Shown here: positions 1 through 7,124 of the stretch, piece after piece
How the letters are laid out: the number at the start of each line of letters is the position of its first letter
Numbering within the stretch: the stretch's first letter is position 1
Assembly (NCBI GenBank): GCA_963590855.1
Contig: CAVAQT010000043.1
Location: 1 to 14,051, forward strand
Reading direction: 5' to 3'
Length of the DNA: 14,051 nt
Source: Ruminococcus_C sp963590855
Lineage (GTDB): Bacteria > Bacillota > Clostridia > Oscillospirales > Ruminococcaceae
The notes under the pieces: generated by a model
Database searches by the model: none
What the model was told of the DNA's origin: nothing
What the model saw: only the letters and a program-made list of their open reading frames with translations
Program-made: the position numbers and the translations under genes

Positions 1-14
1 TATCACCCCCCGAT

Positions 15-52
15 GCCGCCTATGCTGCACTTCGCATAGGTGGCCTTTTTTT
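15..52 (+). terminator. Intrinsic terminator of an upstream gene
   Basis: An 11-bp stem, GCCGCCTATGC (15-25) against GCATAGGTGGC (34-44) with one G-T pair, closes an 8-base loop and is followed by a run of seven T (46-52). It should end a transcript that enters from the left and insulate the PTS operon from it. The gene it serves lies outside the window. Confidence 0.9.
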
Positions 53-68
53 GTTTATGATAAACAAA
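50..68. promoter_or_regulatory. Perfect 9-bp-arm palindrome, possible operator
   Basis: TTTGTTTAT (50-58), one central G (59), and ATAAACAAA (60-68) form a perfect dyad. It overlaps the T-run of the preceding terminator and lies about 60 bp upstream of the -35 box of the PTS operon. The position and symmetry would suit a dimeric regulator. It does not match a CcpA cre site, and I do not recognise the motif. AT-rich palindromes can arise by chance, so the operator role is a guess. Confidence 0.35.
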
Positions 69-126
69 TTAGATTCTCTTGATTTGTTCAAAAAGTAGAT
101 TCTTGGGACAAAATGCTTGTTGCATA

Positions 127-155
127 TTGACAAATATCCCTTTACATGATAGAAT
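127..155 (+). promoter_or_regulatory. Sigma-A promoter of the PTS operon
   Basis: The -35 box TTGACA (127-132) is separated by 17 bp from the -10 box TAGAAT (150-155). The start would be near 162. This gives a leader of about 150 nt, which contains the RAT and leader terminator before the antiterminator gene at 314. Confidence 0.85.
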
Positions 156-162
156 GATTGTA

Positions 163-186
163 GTGAAATTGATATTGCTATTTCAC
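163..186 (+). repeat. Inverted repeat at the start of the leader
   Basis: GTGAAAT (163-169) and ATTTCAC (180-186) are exact inverted repeats 10 bases apart, beginning right at the predicted transcription start. The repeat could be an operator that blocks promoter clearance or a 5'-end RNA hairpin. The sequence alone does not decide between them. Confidence 0.4.
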
Positions 187-193
187 ATAGATA

Positions 194-235
194 TTGGAAT
201 GTTACCTTTCATTTGATTTGATTGGGCATAACCAA
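194..235 (+). promoter_or_regulatory. RAT: ribonucleic antiterminator for a LicT/GlcT-type protein
   Basis: The 5' half TTGGAATGTTACC (194-206) and the 3' half GGGCATAACCAA (224-235) match the general form of RAT elements of the BglG/LicT/SacY family (GG-A/T-T-GTTAC ... GGCAAAACC). The lower stem pairs TTGG (194-197) with CCAA (232-235). A short TCA/TGA helix (209-211/219-221) closes the apical loop. The last bases are also the first bases of the terminator stem at 232, so the two structures exclude each other. This is the classical layout in which the bound protein freezes the RAT and allows readthrough. Confidence 0.75.
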
Positions 236-292
236 CTTTTATACGCGCAAACTGGAAACAGGATAGGAGCGGTATAGGGGTTGGCTTTTTTT
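232..292 (+). terminator. Leader terminator controlled by the RAT
   Basis: CCAACTTTTATAC (from 232) pairs with GTATAGGGGTTGG (272-284), using several T-G pairs, with an imperfect extension at GCGC/GCG. It is followed by C and seven T (286-292). It lies 22 bases ahead of the antiterminator start codon. Its 5' arm overlaps the RAT, so formation of the RAT prevents the terminator. Confidence 0.8.
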
Positions 293-313
293 ATACAATT
301 TTTGAGGTGTTTT

Positions 314-1156
314 ATGAAAATTGTGAAAATCATCAACAACAATACCGTGTGTGCTGTGGATAAAAGAGGAAAAGAACAGATCATTTCCGGAAAAGGCATT
401 GGCTTCGGCAAGAAGCGCGGAGAAACTGTCGATCAAGCGCAGATTCAGAAAGTATATATGATTACCGATTCTGCTTTGCGAAAGCGGCTTGTAGAATGTC
501 TGACAGAAATTCCCTATGAGCACATTCAGCTGACTTCTGATTTGGTGGATTATATTTCAGCGCATATTCATGATACATTGAATGAGTCGCTGATTATTAG
601 TTTGTCGGATCATATTAGCTTTGCCATTGAGCGGCAAAAACAGGGACTTGCTTTTGCGAATCCGCTGATGGAATCCATTCGGGAATATTTCCCGGAGGAA
701 TTGGCACTGGGGCAATATTGCCTGAGCGAAATTCAACAAAGAATGCAGATCACGCTTCCAGATGATGAGGCAGGCTTTATTGCAATGCACATCATCAATG
801 CAAGATTGCATACCGATATGGGGCAAGTACCGGATATCACAAAATTGGTGAATGCCTGCGCAGAAATTGCAGATACTTTTTATCGGGGCAAACTGGACAA
901 GACCACTATTGCTTACGAACGCTTCTTGGTGCATTTGAAATATCTGGCGAAACGGCTGTTTCAATCGCAGGAATTGCCCAATGTTTTGAGCCGAGATGAA
1001 GAAACCCTCGATTTCTTTCGGCAAAAGTTTCAAAAGCATTATCGCTGTGCAAAGTGCATGCAGGATTATATTTTGAAAAACTTCTCAAAAATGATTTCGG
1101 AGGATGAGATGCTGACGCTGACCATTCATCTGAAAAAAATCAGCGAATCCCGTTAA
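314..1156 (+). CDS. PRD-type transcription antiterminator, LicT/GlcT (BglG) family
   Basis: This RNA-binding antiterminator prevents termination at RAT-containing leaders and is controlled by PTS phosphorylation. The 280-aa product has an N-terminal CAT RNA-binding domain (about 1-57, beginning MKIVKIINNN), PRD1 (about 65-170) and PRD2 (about 171-280). The four regulatory histidines are visible: H100 (SDH), H159 (AMH), H207 (LVHL) and H272 (TIHL). The first three have the same numbering as in Bacillus LicT. I chose the ATG at 314, which has GAGGTG 6 bases upstream and gives the canonical N-terminus. An upstream in-frame ATG at 281 falls inside the terminator stem. The gene is followed after 84 bp by a glucose-family EIICBA, as in glcT-ptsG, so a GlcT-like role is likely. 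No second RAT is seen between the two genes, so it probably regulates its own whole operon. Confidence 0.93.
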   Translation: MKIVKIINNNTVCAVDKRGKEQIISGKGIGFGKKRGETVDQAQIQKVYMITDSALRKRLVECLTEIPYEHIQLTSDLVDYISAHIHDTLNESLIISLSDHISFAIERQKQGLAFANPLMESIREYFPEELALGQYCLSEIQQRMQITLPDDEAGFIAMHIINARLHTDMGQVPDITKLVNACAEIADTFYRGKLDKTTIAYERFLVHLKYLAKRLFQSQELPNVLSRDEETLDFFRQKFQKHYRCAKCMQDYILKNFSKMISEDEMLTLTIHLKKISESR

Positions 1157-1240
1157 AAACGTCGGATACATTGCAACTGGTACCTAGTAATGATTTCGGC
1201 GTGAACATACAGAACACCAATCATTTAGGAGGACATTGTA

Positions 1241-3409
1241 ATGAAAGACAAAGTTTTTGGCGTTTTGCAGCGCGTGGGGCGTTCCTTTATGCTCCCGATT
1301 GCACTGCTGCCAGTGGCAGGACTTCTCCTGGGTCTGGGAAGTTCCTTTACCAATGCCACGACCATTGAGACCTATCATCTGGGAAAAGTGATTTATGAGG
1401 GCGGATTGCTCTATACGATCCTGGATATCATGAGCAAGGCGGGCAGTGCCGTATTCGACAATCTGGCACTGTTGTTTGCCATGGGCGTTTCCATTGGCAT
1501 GGCGAAAAAGGAAAAGGAAGTCGCAGCGCTTTCCGGTGCAATCGCCTATCTGGTCATGAACACTGCGATCAGTGCACTGATTTCCGCAAAGGGCGGCGTA
1601 GAGGCAATGGCGGCAAACTCCACCACATCGGTACTGGGCATCACCACACTGCAAATGGGTGTGTTTGGCGGTATCCTGGTAGGACTGGGCGTTGCAGCAC
1701 TACACAATCGATTCTATAAGATCGAGCTGCCCCAGGTGCTGTCCTTCTTTGGCGGCACACGATTTGTTCCGATCATTTCTACCATTGTTTATCTGATCGT
1801 GGGCGTTATCATGTTTTTCCTGTGGCCGATCGTGCAGTCTGGTATCTCTCATCTGGGTACATTAGTACTCCACTCTGGTTATGCCGGTACATGGATCTAC
1901 GGCATTCTGGAACGTGCACTGATTCCCTTTGGCCTGCATCATGTATTCTATATGCCGTTCTGGCAGACAGAACTGGGCGGTTCTATGATGATCGACGGCA
2001 ACATGGTTTCTGGTGCACAGAACATTTTCTTTGCTGAGCTGGCTTCCAAGTCCACCACAGAGTTTTCTGTTTCTGCAACACGCTTCATGTCCGGTAAATT
2101 CCCGTTCATGATCTTCGGCCTGCCGGCTGCAGCATTTGCCATGTACCGTGCAGCACGTCCGGAAAAGAAAAAGGTAGTCGGAAGCCTGCTGCTTTCCGCA
2201 GCTCTGACTTCTATGATTACTGGTATCACCGAGCCGCTGGAATTCACGTTCCTGTTTGTAGCACCGCTGATGTATGCAGTACACTGTGTGCTGGCTGGTC
2301 TGTCCTATATGCTGATGCACATTCTGAATGTTGGCGTCGGCATGACATTCTCCGGCGGTGCCATTGACTTGACGCTGTTCGGTATTCTTCAGGGCAATGC
2401 AAAAACCCATTGGATCTGGATCATCGTTGTGGGATTGATCTATGCGGTTGTTTACTATTTCGTGTTCTACTTTATGATTACCAAGCTGAATCTGAAAACA
2501 CCGGGCAGAGAACCGGATGACGTAGAGCCGAAGCTGTACCGCAGAAGCGATGTCAATGCAGCAAAGGCAGAGAAAAAGGCTGTCGGCGCAGCCGCAGTGG
2601 ATATGATTAGTGCCATGGTGCTGAAAGGTCTGGGCGGTAAGTCAAATCTGTCCGATCTGGACTGCTGTGCGACCCGTCTGCGTGTGACCGTAGAAGATGC
2701 TGCGTTGGTAGACGATGCGATGCTGAAAGCCAGCGGCGCATCCGGCGTTATTCACAAGGGCAACGGTGTGCAGGTCATCTATGGGCCAAAGGTATCCGTC
2801 ATTAAGTCGAATCTGGAAAATTTCCTGGATACACCGGAATCCGATGATCTGGACAGCTTGTTTGCAGAATCCGAGGCAGAGACTGCTGCGGAAACCACAA
2901 AGCCGGAACCGGAGCAGAAAGCGGAAGCCGCAAAGCAGGAAAGTACCGATGCTGAAATTATGACCCTTTTTGCACACATGAATGGCACAGCGATTCCGTT
3001 GGAGGAAGTGGAGGACGAAGTGTTCTCGCAGAAGATCCTGGGCGACGGCATTGCGATTCGCCCGGCAGAGGGCAAGCTGTATGCTCCTTGTGACGGCACG
3101 ATCGAGACTGTTTTTGAAACCAAGCATGCGGTAAATATGACTGCTGCGGACGGTGCTGAACTGCTGATGCACATCGGTATTGATACTGTAAAGCTGGAGG
3201 GCAAGTATTTTGAGACCCATGTCACAGATGGACAGCAGGTCAAGAAGGGCGATTTGCTGGTAAGCTTTGATATGGACGCGATCACCGCCGCAGGATATCA
3301 GCTGACCACACCGCTGCTGGTGTGCAATGCGGATGATTATGCAGCAATCACACCAGTCGCACATGGAACGGTTTCTGCCGGAACAGCAGCAATTCAGATT
3401 ACAAAGTAA
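1241..3409 (+). CDS. ptsG: PTS glucose-family permease, EIICBA
   Basis: This membrane permease takes up and phosphorylates a hexose, probably glucose, using phosphate from HPr. The 722 residues contain EIIC first (about 1-415, many membrane segments, with GLPAAAFAMY near 293 and GITEPLEFTF near 328 typical of the glucose family). EIIB follows (about 450-530, motif LDCCATRLR with phospho-cysteine C476). After a Glu/Ala/Lys/Pro-rich linker (about 530-575) comes EIIA (about 576-722, active H644 in LLMHIGIDTVKL, helper H629). All three catalytic sites are intact and the order is C-B-A, as in Bacillus PtsG. The ATG at 1241 has AGGAGG 8 bases upstream. N-acetylglucosamine permeases share this architecture, so the substrate is inferred from the EIIC motifs and the neighbouring antiterminator. 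Confidence 0.93.
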   Translation: MKDKVFGVLQRVGRSFMLPIALLPVAGLLLGLGSSFTNATTIETYHLGKVIYEGGLLYTILDIMSKAGSAVFDNLALLFAMGVSIGMAKKEKEVAALSGAIAYLVMNTAISALISAKGGVEAMAANSTTSVLGITTLQMGVFGGILVGLGVAALHNRFYKIELPQVLSFFGGTRFVPIISTIVYLIVGVIMFFLWPIVQSGISHLGTLVLHSGYAGTWIYGILERALIPFGLHHVFYMPFWQTELGGSMMIDGNMVSGAQNIFFAELASKSTTEFSVSATRFMSGKFPFMIFGLPAAAFAMYRAARPEKKKVVGSLLLSAALTSMITGITEPLEFTFLFVAPLMYAVHCVLAGLSYMLMHILNVGVGMTFSGGAIDLTLFGILQGNAKTHWIWIIVVGLIYAVVYYFVFYFMITKLNLKTPGREPDDVEPKLYRRSDVNAAKAEKKAVGAAAVDMISAMVLKGLGGKSNLSDLDCCATRLRVTVEDAALVDDAMLKASGASGVIHKGNGVQVIYGPKVSVIKSNLENFLDTPESDDLDSLFAESEAETAAETTKPEPEQKAEAAKQESTDAEIMTLFAHMNGTAIPLEEVEDEVFSQKILGDGIAIRPAEGKLYAPCDGTIETVFETKHAVNMTAADGAELLMHIGIDTVKLEGKYFETHVTDGQQVKKGDLLVSFDMDAITAAGYQLTTPLLVCNADDYAAITPVAHGTVSAGTAAIQITK

Positions 3410-3429
3410 ACCAACACTGCTTTTGCAGA

Positions 3430-3438
3430 TGTTATAAT
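3430..3438 (+). promoter_or_regulatory. Extended -10 promoter ahead of the HPr gene
   Basis: TGTTATAAT (3430-3438) is a perfect extended -10 element (TGnTATAAT) without a good -35 box. Transcription would start near 3445, giving a leader of about 19 nt with AGGAGG at 3450-3455 and the HPr ATG at 3464. It could supply HPr, pyrophosphatase and EI when the upstream leader terminates. No terminator is visible between the permease and HPr genes, so readthrough is also expected. Confidence 0.5.
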
Positions 3439-3463
3439 AAAATTTATTTAGGAGGAATTACTC

Positions 3464-3721
3464 ATGAAAACATTCACTTACACCATCCAGGACGAAGTAG
3501 GTATCCACGCAAGACCGGCAGGACTGCTGGCAAAGAAGGCAAAGGAATTCCAGAGCACCATTACCATGGAAAAAGGCGGCAAGTCCGTAAACCTGACCAA
3601 GCTGATGGCGGTCATGGGCATGGGCGTGAAGTGCGGCGACACCGTGACCGTTTCTATTGACGGTGCAGACGAGGAGACCGCTTTCGCAGAGATGCAGGCA
3701 TTCTTCCAGCAGAACCTCTGA
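3464..3721 (+). CDS. ptsH: Phosphocarrier protein HPr
   Basis: This small cytoplasmic carrier takes phosphate from Enzyme I and passes it to EIIA domains and, in many Gram-positives, to PRD regulators. Its 85 residues are the normal family length. The active-site motif GIHARPAG carries H15 and R17. The regulatory site normally phosphorylated by HPr kinase (Ser46 in Bacillus, NLKSIMGVM) reads NLTKLMAVM here. Position 46 is therefore lysine, with Thr at 45. His15 catalysis should be intact, but classical Ser46-P/CcpA signalling through this protein is doubtful. AGGAGG lies just upstream. The gene sits 54 bp after the permease gene and 36 bp before the pyrophosphatase gene, consistent with one operon. 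Confidence 0.96.
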   Translation: MKTFTYTIQDEVGIHARPAGLLAKKAKEFQSTITMEKGGKSVNLTKLMAVMGMGVKCGDTVTVSIDGADEETAFAEMQAFFQQNL

Positions 3722-3757
3722 GTTCTCGGAAAAGCATTCATATAGGAGGGAAAATCC

Positions 3758-4300
3758 ATGAATATCTGGCATGACATTGACGAAGAACGTATCTATCCCA
3801 CAGATTTTACCGCTGTTGTGGAAATTTCCATGGGCAGCAATATGAAGTATGAACTGGACAAGAAAACCGGTATGCTGTCCCTGGACAGAGTGCTGTTCAC
3901 GGCAACACATTACCCCATGAACTACGGCTTCATTCCCAGAACCTACGCAGACGACCACGATCCGCTGGACGTGCTGCTGCTCTGCTCCGAGCCGATCCTG
4001 CCAATGACACTGGTGCGCAGCTATCCTATTGGTGTCATGACCATGGAGGACGGCGGCATGGGCGACGAGAAGATCATTGCCATTCCCTACGGCGATCCCA
4101 CCTATATGAGTTATACCGATGTCAGCGAACTGCCCAAGCATATCTTTGATGAGCTGATGCACTTTTTCTCGGTGTATAAGCAGCTGGAACGGGGCAAGCA
4201 GACCGAAGTCAAGGACATCGGCGGGCCGCTGGCGGCAGTGGCAGTCATGGAAAAGGCAATGGAAAACTACCGGAAAAAGTTCGGTACGGCAGAGGCGTAA
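3758..4300 (+). CDS. ppa: Inorganic pyrophosphatase, family I
   Basis: This soluble Mg-dependent enzyme hydrolyses pyrophosphate to two phosphates, pulling biosynthetic reactions forward. The 180-aa length fits bacterial family I enzymes. The signature DDHDPLDV supplies metal ligands D66, D68 and D71. Other visible active-site residues are K30 and E32 (MKYEL), R44, Y56 (NYGF), D98, D103 and K105 (MEDGGMGDEK), and Y140-K141. AGGAGG precedes the ATG at 3758. The stop codon overlaps the ribosome binding site of the Enzyme I gene, so the two are translationally close. Its place between the HPr and EI genes is the odd feature. It suggests a link between sugar phosphorylation and pyrophosphate turnover, for example in an organism using pyruvate phosphate dikinase or PPi-dependent phosphofructokinase. 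That link is inferred. Confidence 0.95.
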   Translation: MNIWHDIDEERIYPTDFTAVVEISMGSNMKYELDKKTGMLSLDRVLFTATHYPMNYGFIPRTYADDHDPLDVLLLCSEPILPMTLVRSYPIGVMTMEDGGMGDEKIIAIPYGDPTYMSYTDVSELPKHIFDELMHFFSVYKQLERGKQTEVKDIGGPLAAVAVMEKAMENYRKKFGTAEA

Positions 4301-4315
4301 GGAGGAATCGGAATC

Positions 4316-5953
4316 ATGAAACAATTTACCGGAAAAGGCGTGTACGGCGCTGTTGCAATGGGAAAAATTTCACTGTTCAAAAAGCAGGATACCTTGATCC
4401 AGCGCACCTCTGTCACAGATACCGAGGCAGAAAAAGCCAGAGTAGAGGCGGCAAAGGCTGCGGCATCGGAACAGCTTCAGGCGATCTATGAAAAGGCACT
4501 GAAAGAGGTGGGCGAAACCAACGCCCAGATCTTTGAAATTCATATGATGATGCTGGAGGATGACGACTACAACGAGAGCATCCAGAACATCATTGACACC
4601 CAGAAGGTCAACGCCGAGTATGCGGTTTCCATTACGGCGGACAATTTCGCCGAGATGTTCTCCGCCATGGACGATGCCTATATGCAGGCTCGTGCGGCTG
4701 ATGTCCGGGACATTTCCGACCGCATCATTGCCAATTTGACGGGGAATATTACCGTGCAGGAGGATTCCGACGAAAAGCGCATCATCTGCGCCGACGATCT
4801 CGCCCCCAGCGAAACGGTTTCTCTGGACAAGGACAAGGTGCTGGCGTTTGTGACGGCACACGGTTCGTCCAACTCTCATACGGCGATTCTTGCCCGGAAC
4901 ATGAACATTCCGGCAGTTATCGGCGTGGGCAGCGATTTTCTGAAAGAGGTGCAGGACGGCACAGAGGCAATCGTAGACGGTTTTACCGGTGAAATTTTTG
5001 TGGAACCGGACGAGACAACTCGCCAGCGTCTGTTGGAAAAGCAGCGTGCAGACGAGGAGAAAAAGCGACTGCTGCTGGAATTGAAAGGAAAGGAAAACGT
5101 CACCAAGGACGGCACCAAGGTCAATATCTACGCCAATATCGGCAGTGTGGACAATATCGGTGCAGTGCTGCTCAACGATGCCGGCGGTATCGGACTGTTC
5201 CGGAGTGAGTTTCTGTATCTGGAAAACACGGACTACCCCAACGAGGAACAGCAGTTCCTGGCGTATAAACGTGTGCTGGAAAGCATGGCAGGGAAGAAAG
5301 TCATTATCCGCACGCTGGACATCGGTGCAGACAAGCAGGTGGACTATTTCCACTTGAAAAAAGAGGACAATCCGGCGATGGGCTATCGTGCGATTCGCAT
5401 TTGCCTGACCAGACCGGAGATCTTCAAGACGCAGCTCCGGGCGCTGTACCGGGCATCGATCTACGGCAACCTGGGGGTCATGTTCCCCATGATTACCAGC
5501 GTGTCCGAACTGGAAAAGATCCTCGCTATCTGCGAGGAAGTCAAGGCGGAACTCCGGGAGCAGGGCGTGACCTATTCCGACACCATGGAACTGGGCATTA
5601 TGATCGAAACGCCGGCAGCTGCCATTATCAGCGACCGTCTGGCACCTATGGTGGACTTTTTCAGCGTGGGTACCAACGATCTGACTCAGTACACCCTTGC
5701 CTGTGACCGGCAGAATCCGGACATTGAACCGTTCATCGACACCCACCACGAGGCGATTCTGCGGCTCATCGAAATGAGTGCCAAGAACGCCCACGCCAAC
5801 GGTGCATGGATCGGCATTTGCGGCGAACTGGCGGCGGATACCACGCTGACGGAAACATTCCTGCGGATGGGCATCGATGAACTTTCCGTTTCGCCGGCGT
5901 TCGTGCTGAAAGTGCGGGACGCTGTGCGGAACGTGGATTTGCGGAAATCGTAA
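4316..5953 (+). CDS. ptsI: PTS Enzyme I (PEP-protein phosphotransferase)
   Basis: This cytoplasmic enzyme starts the PTS relay by moving phosphate from PEP to HPr His15. The 545 residues are slightly shorter than the 570-575 usual in Bacillus or E. coli. The N-terminal HPr-binding helices (about 30-140) precede the swivelling phosphohistidine domain, with H188 in GSSNSHTAILAR. The C-terminal PEP-binding barrel follows, with GLFRSEFLY (about 293-301), the MGYRAIR motif (about 355), SVGTNDLTQYTLACDR (450-465) and catalytic C502 in GICGELAAD. Where E. coli has GGRTSH, this protein has GSSNSH, and the histidine is kept. AAGGAGGA overlaps the pyrophosphatase stop, 9 bases ahead of the ATG. The gene ends the operon at a strong hairpin. 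Confidence 0.97.
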   Translation: MKQFTGKGVYGAVAMGKISLFKKQDTLIQRTSVTDTEAEKARVEAAKAAASEQLQAIYEKALKEVGETNAQIFEIHMMMLEDDDYNESIQNIIDTQKVNAEYAVSITADNFAEMFSAMDDAYMQARAADVRDISDRIIANLTGNITVQEDSDEKRIICADDLAPSETVSLDKDKVLAFVTAHGSSNSHTAILARNMNIPAVIGVGSDFLKEVQDGTEAIVDGFTGEIFVEPDETTRQRLLEKQRADEEKKRLLLELKGKENVTKDGTKVNIYANIGSVDNIGAVLLNDAGGIGLFRSEFLYLENTDYPNEEQQFLAYKRVLESMAGKKVIIRTLDIGADKQVDYFHLKKEDNPAMGYRAIRICLTRPEIFKTQLRALYRASIYGNLGVMFPMITSVSELEKILAICEEVKAELREQGVTYSDTMELGIMIETPAAAIISDRLAPMVDFFSVGTNDLTQYTLACDRQNPDIEPFIDTHHEAILRLIEMSAKNAHANGAWIGICGELAADTTLTETFLRMGIDELSVSPAFVLKVRDAVRNVDLRKS

Positions 5954-5967
5954 GAATCACAGAAATC

Positions 5968-6015
5968 AAAAAAGCGTTTCGGAACGACGGAGAAAAGTCG
6001 TTCCGAAACGCTTTT
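5968..6015. terminator. Bidirectional terminator between ptsI and galE
   Basis: A perfect 15-bp stem, GCGTTTCGGAACGAC (5974-5988) and its complement (5997-6011), has an 8-base loop. It is flanked by an A-run (5968-5973) and TTTT (6012-6015), so it can terminate in both directions. It separates the convergent ptsI (+) and galE (-) genes. Confidence 0.95.
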
Positions 6016-6032
6016 GCTTTTAGCATGTATGG

Positions 6033-7052
6033 TTATTTCTGATAGCCATTGGGATTGTTCTTCTGCCAGTTCCAGGTGTCCCGGCACATGTCTGCCAGCG
6101 ACTTTTCTGTTTTCCAGCCCAGAACGCGCAGTGCCTTGTCGGCGTTGGCGTAGCTTTCCGGCAGATCTCCGGCTCTCCGCGGCCCATAGACATGGGCAAC
6201 GGGAACATGGTTTACCTCTTCAAAGGTTTCCACAATTTCAGTTACGCTGTAGGGTGTGCCAGTGCCGAGATTGAAGATCTCTACGCCGTCATGCGCAAGG
6301 ATATATTCGATTGCTTTGACGTGACCCTTTGCCAGATCAACCACATGAATATAGTCGCGGCGGCATGTACCGTCCGGTGTGTCATAGTCCTTGCCAAAAA
6401 TGGTGAGCTTTTCCCGTCTGCCCACTGCGACCTGTGCCACATAGGGCATCAGGTTGTTGGGGATACCCTGAGGATCTTCGCCGATCTTTCCGGACTCGTG
6501 TGCGCCGATGGGGTTGAAATAGCGGAGCAGGACAACAGAAAGCTTTTCATCTGCCTTTGCGGCATCCTCCAGGATCTGCTCCATCATGACCTTTGTCCAG
6601 CCGTAAGGGTTGGTACAGGTGCCGCGTTTCATTTCCTCAGTGTACGGAACTGGGTTCTCTTCACCGTAAACCGTTGCACTGGAAGAGAAGATAATGTTGT
6701 TTACCTGATACTTTTGCATGCATTCCAGCAGGGAAAGGGTAGTGTCGATGTTGTTGCGATAGTAGAGAATCGGTTTCTGCACGGATTCGCCGACAGCTTT
6801 CAGTCCGGCAAAATGGATAACCGCGTCAATTTGGTTTTCTGCAAAAACAATTTCCAGTTTTTTGCGGTCTTTGATGTCGATCTCATAGGATTTTACAGAC
6901 TTTCCGGTGATTTCTTCCACGCGTTTGATGGATTCCGGACAGCTGTTGGAGTAGTTGTCCACAATAATCACCTGAAAACCGGCGTTCAGCAGTTCAACGG
7001 CAGTGTGGCTTCCAATGTAACCGGCACCGCCGGCGAGAAGGATTGTTTTCAT
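6033..7052 (-). CDS. galE: UDP-glucose 4-epimerase
   Basis: This NAD-dependent epimerase interconverts UDP-glucose and UDP-galactose, for the Leloir pathway and for sugar precursors of the envelope. The 339 residues match the family. Visible features are the Rossmann motif GGAGYIG (8-14), SSSATVYG (123-130), the catalytic pair Y150 and K154, and the substrate-loop motif PRRAGDLPE. The start at 7052 was chosen because it opens with MKTILLAGGAGYIG and has AGAAAGGGG upstream. The frame stays open about 110 codons further upstream, but that stretch crosses the predicted promoter and does not look coding. The residue aligned with the E. coli gatekeeper Y299 is S300, which in related enzymes allows UDP-GlcNAc as well. 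The gene is monocistronic between two terminator/promoter blocks. Confidence 0.96.
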   Translation of the reverse strand: MKTILLAGGAGYIGSHTAVELLNAGFQVIIVDNYSNSCPESIKRVEEITGKSVKSYEIDIKDRKKLEIVFAENQIDAVIHFAGLKAVGESVQKPILYYRNNIDTTLSLLECMQKYQVNNIIFSSSATVYGEENPVPYTEEMKRGTCTNPYGWTKVMMEQILEDAAKADEKLSVVLLRYFNPIGAHESGKIGEDPQGIPNNLMPYVAQVAVGRREKLTIFGKDYDTPDGTCRRDYIHVVDLAKGHVKAIEYILAHDGVEIFNLGTGTPYSVTEIVETFEEVNHVPVAHVYGPRRAGDLPESYANADKALRVLGWKTEKSLADMCRDTWNWQKNNPNGYQK

Positions 7053-7124
7053 ATGATAGTGCCCCTTTCTGATGGCAGGCCATAACTTCGCCTGCAATTG
7101 TTTCTTCGGGATCTCCCCACTAAA

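Noticed and set aside
1..313. CcpA cre site in the PTS promoter region
   Set aside because: No match to the TGNAANCGNNNNCA-type consensus. The dyads present have different spacing and sequence.
1157..1240. Second RAT/terminator between the antiterminator and permease genes
   Set aside because: I searched this gap for the GGATTGTTAC...GGCAAAACC pattern and a T-run hairpin. Neither is present.
4370..5794. 474-codon open frame on the - strand inside ptsI
   Set aside because: Antisense to Enzyme I with intact motifs. No ribosome binding site or recognisable protein features.
6192..7085. 297-codon open frame on the + strand across galE
   Set aside because: Antisense shadow of galE, which has all its catalytic motifs.
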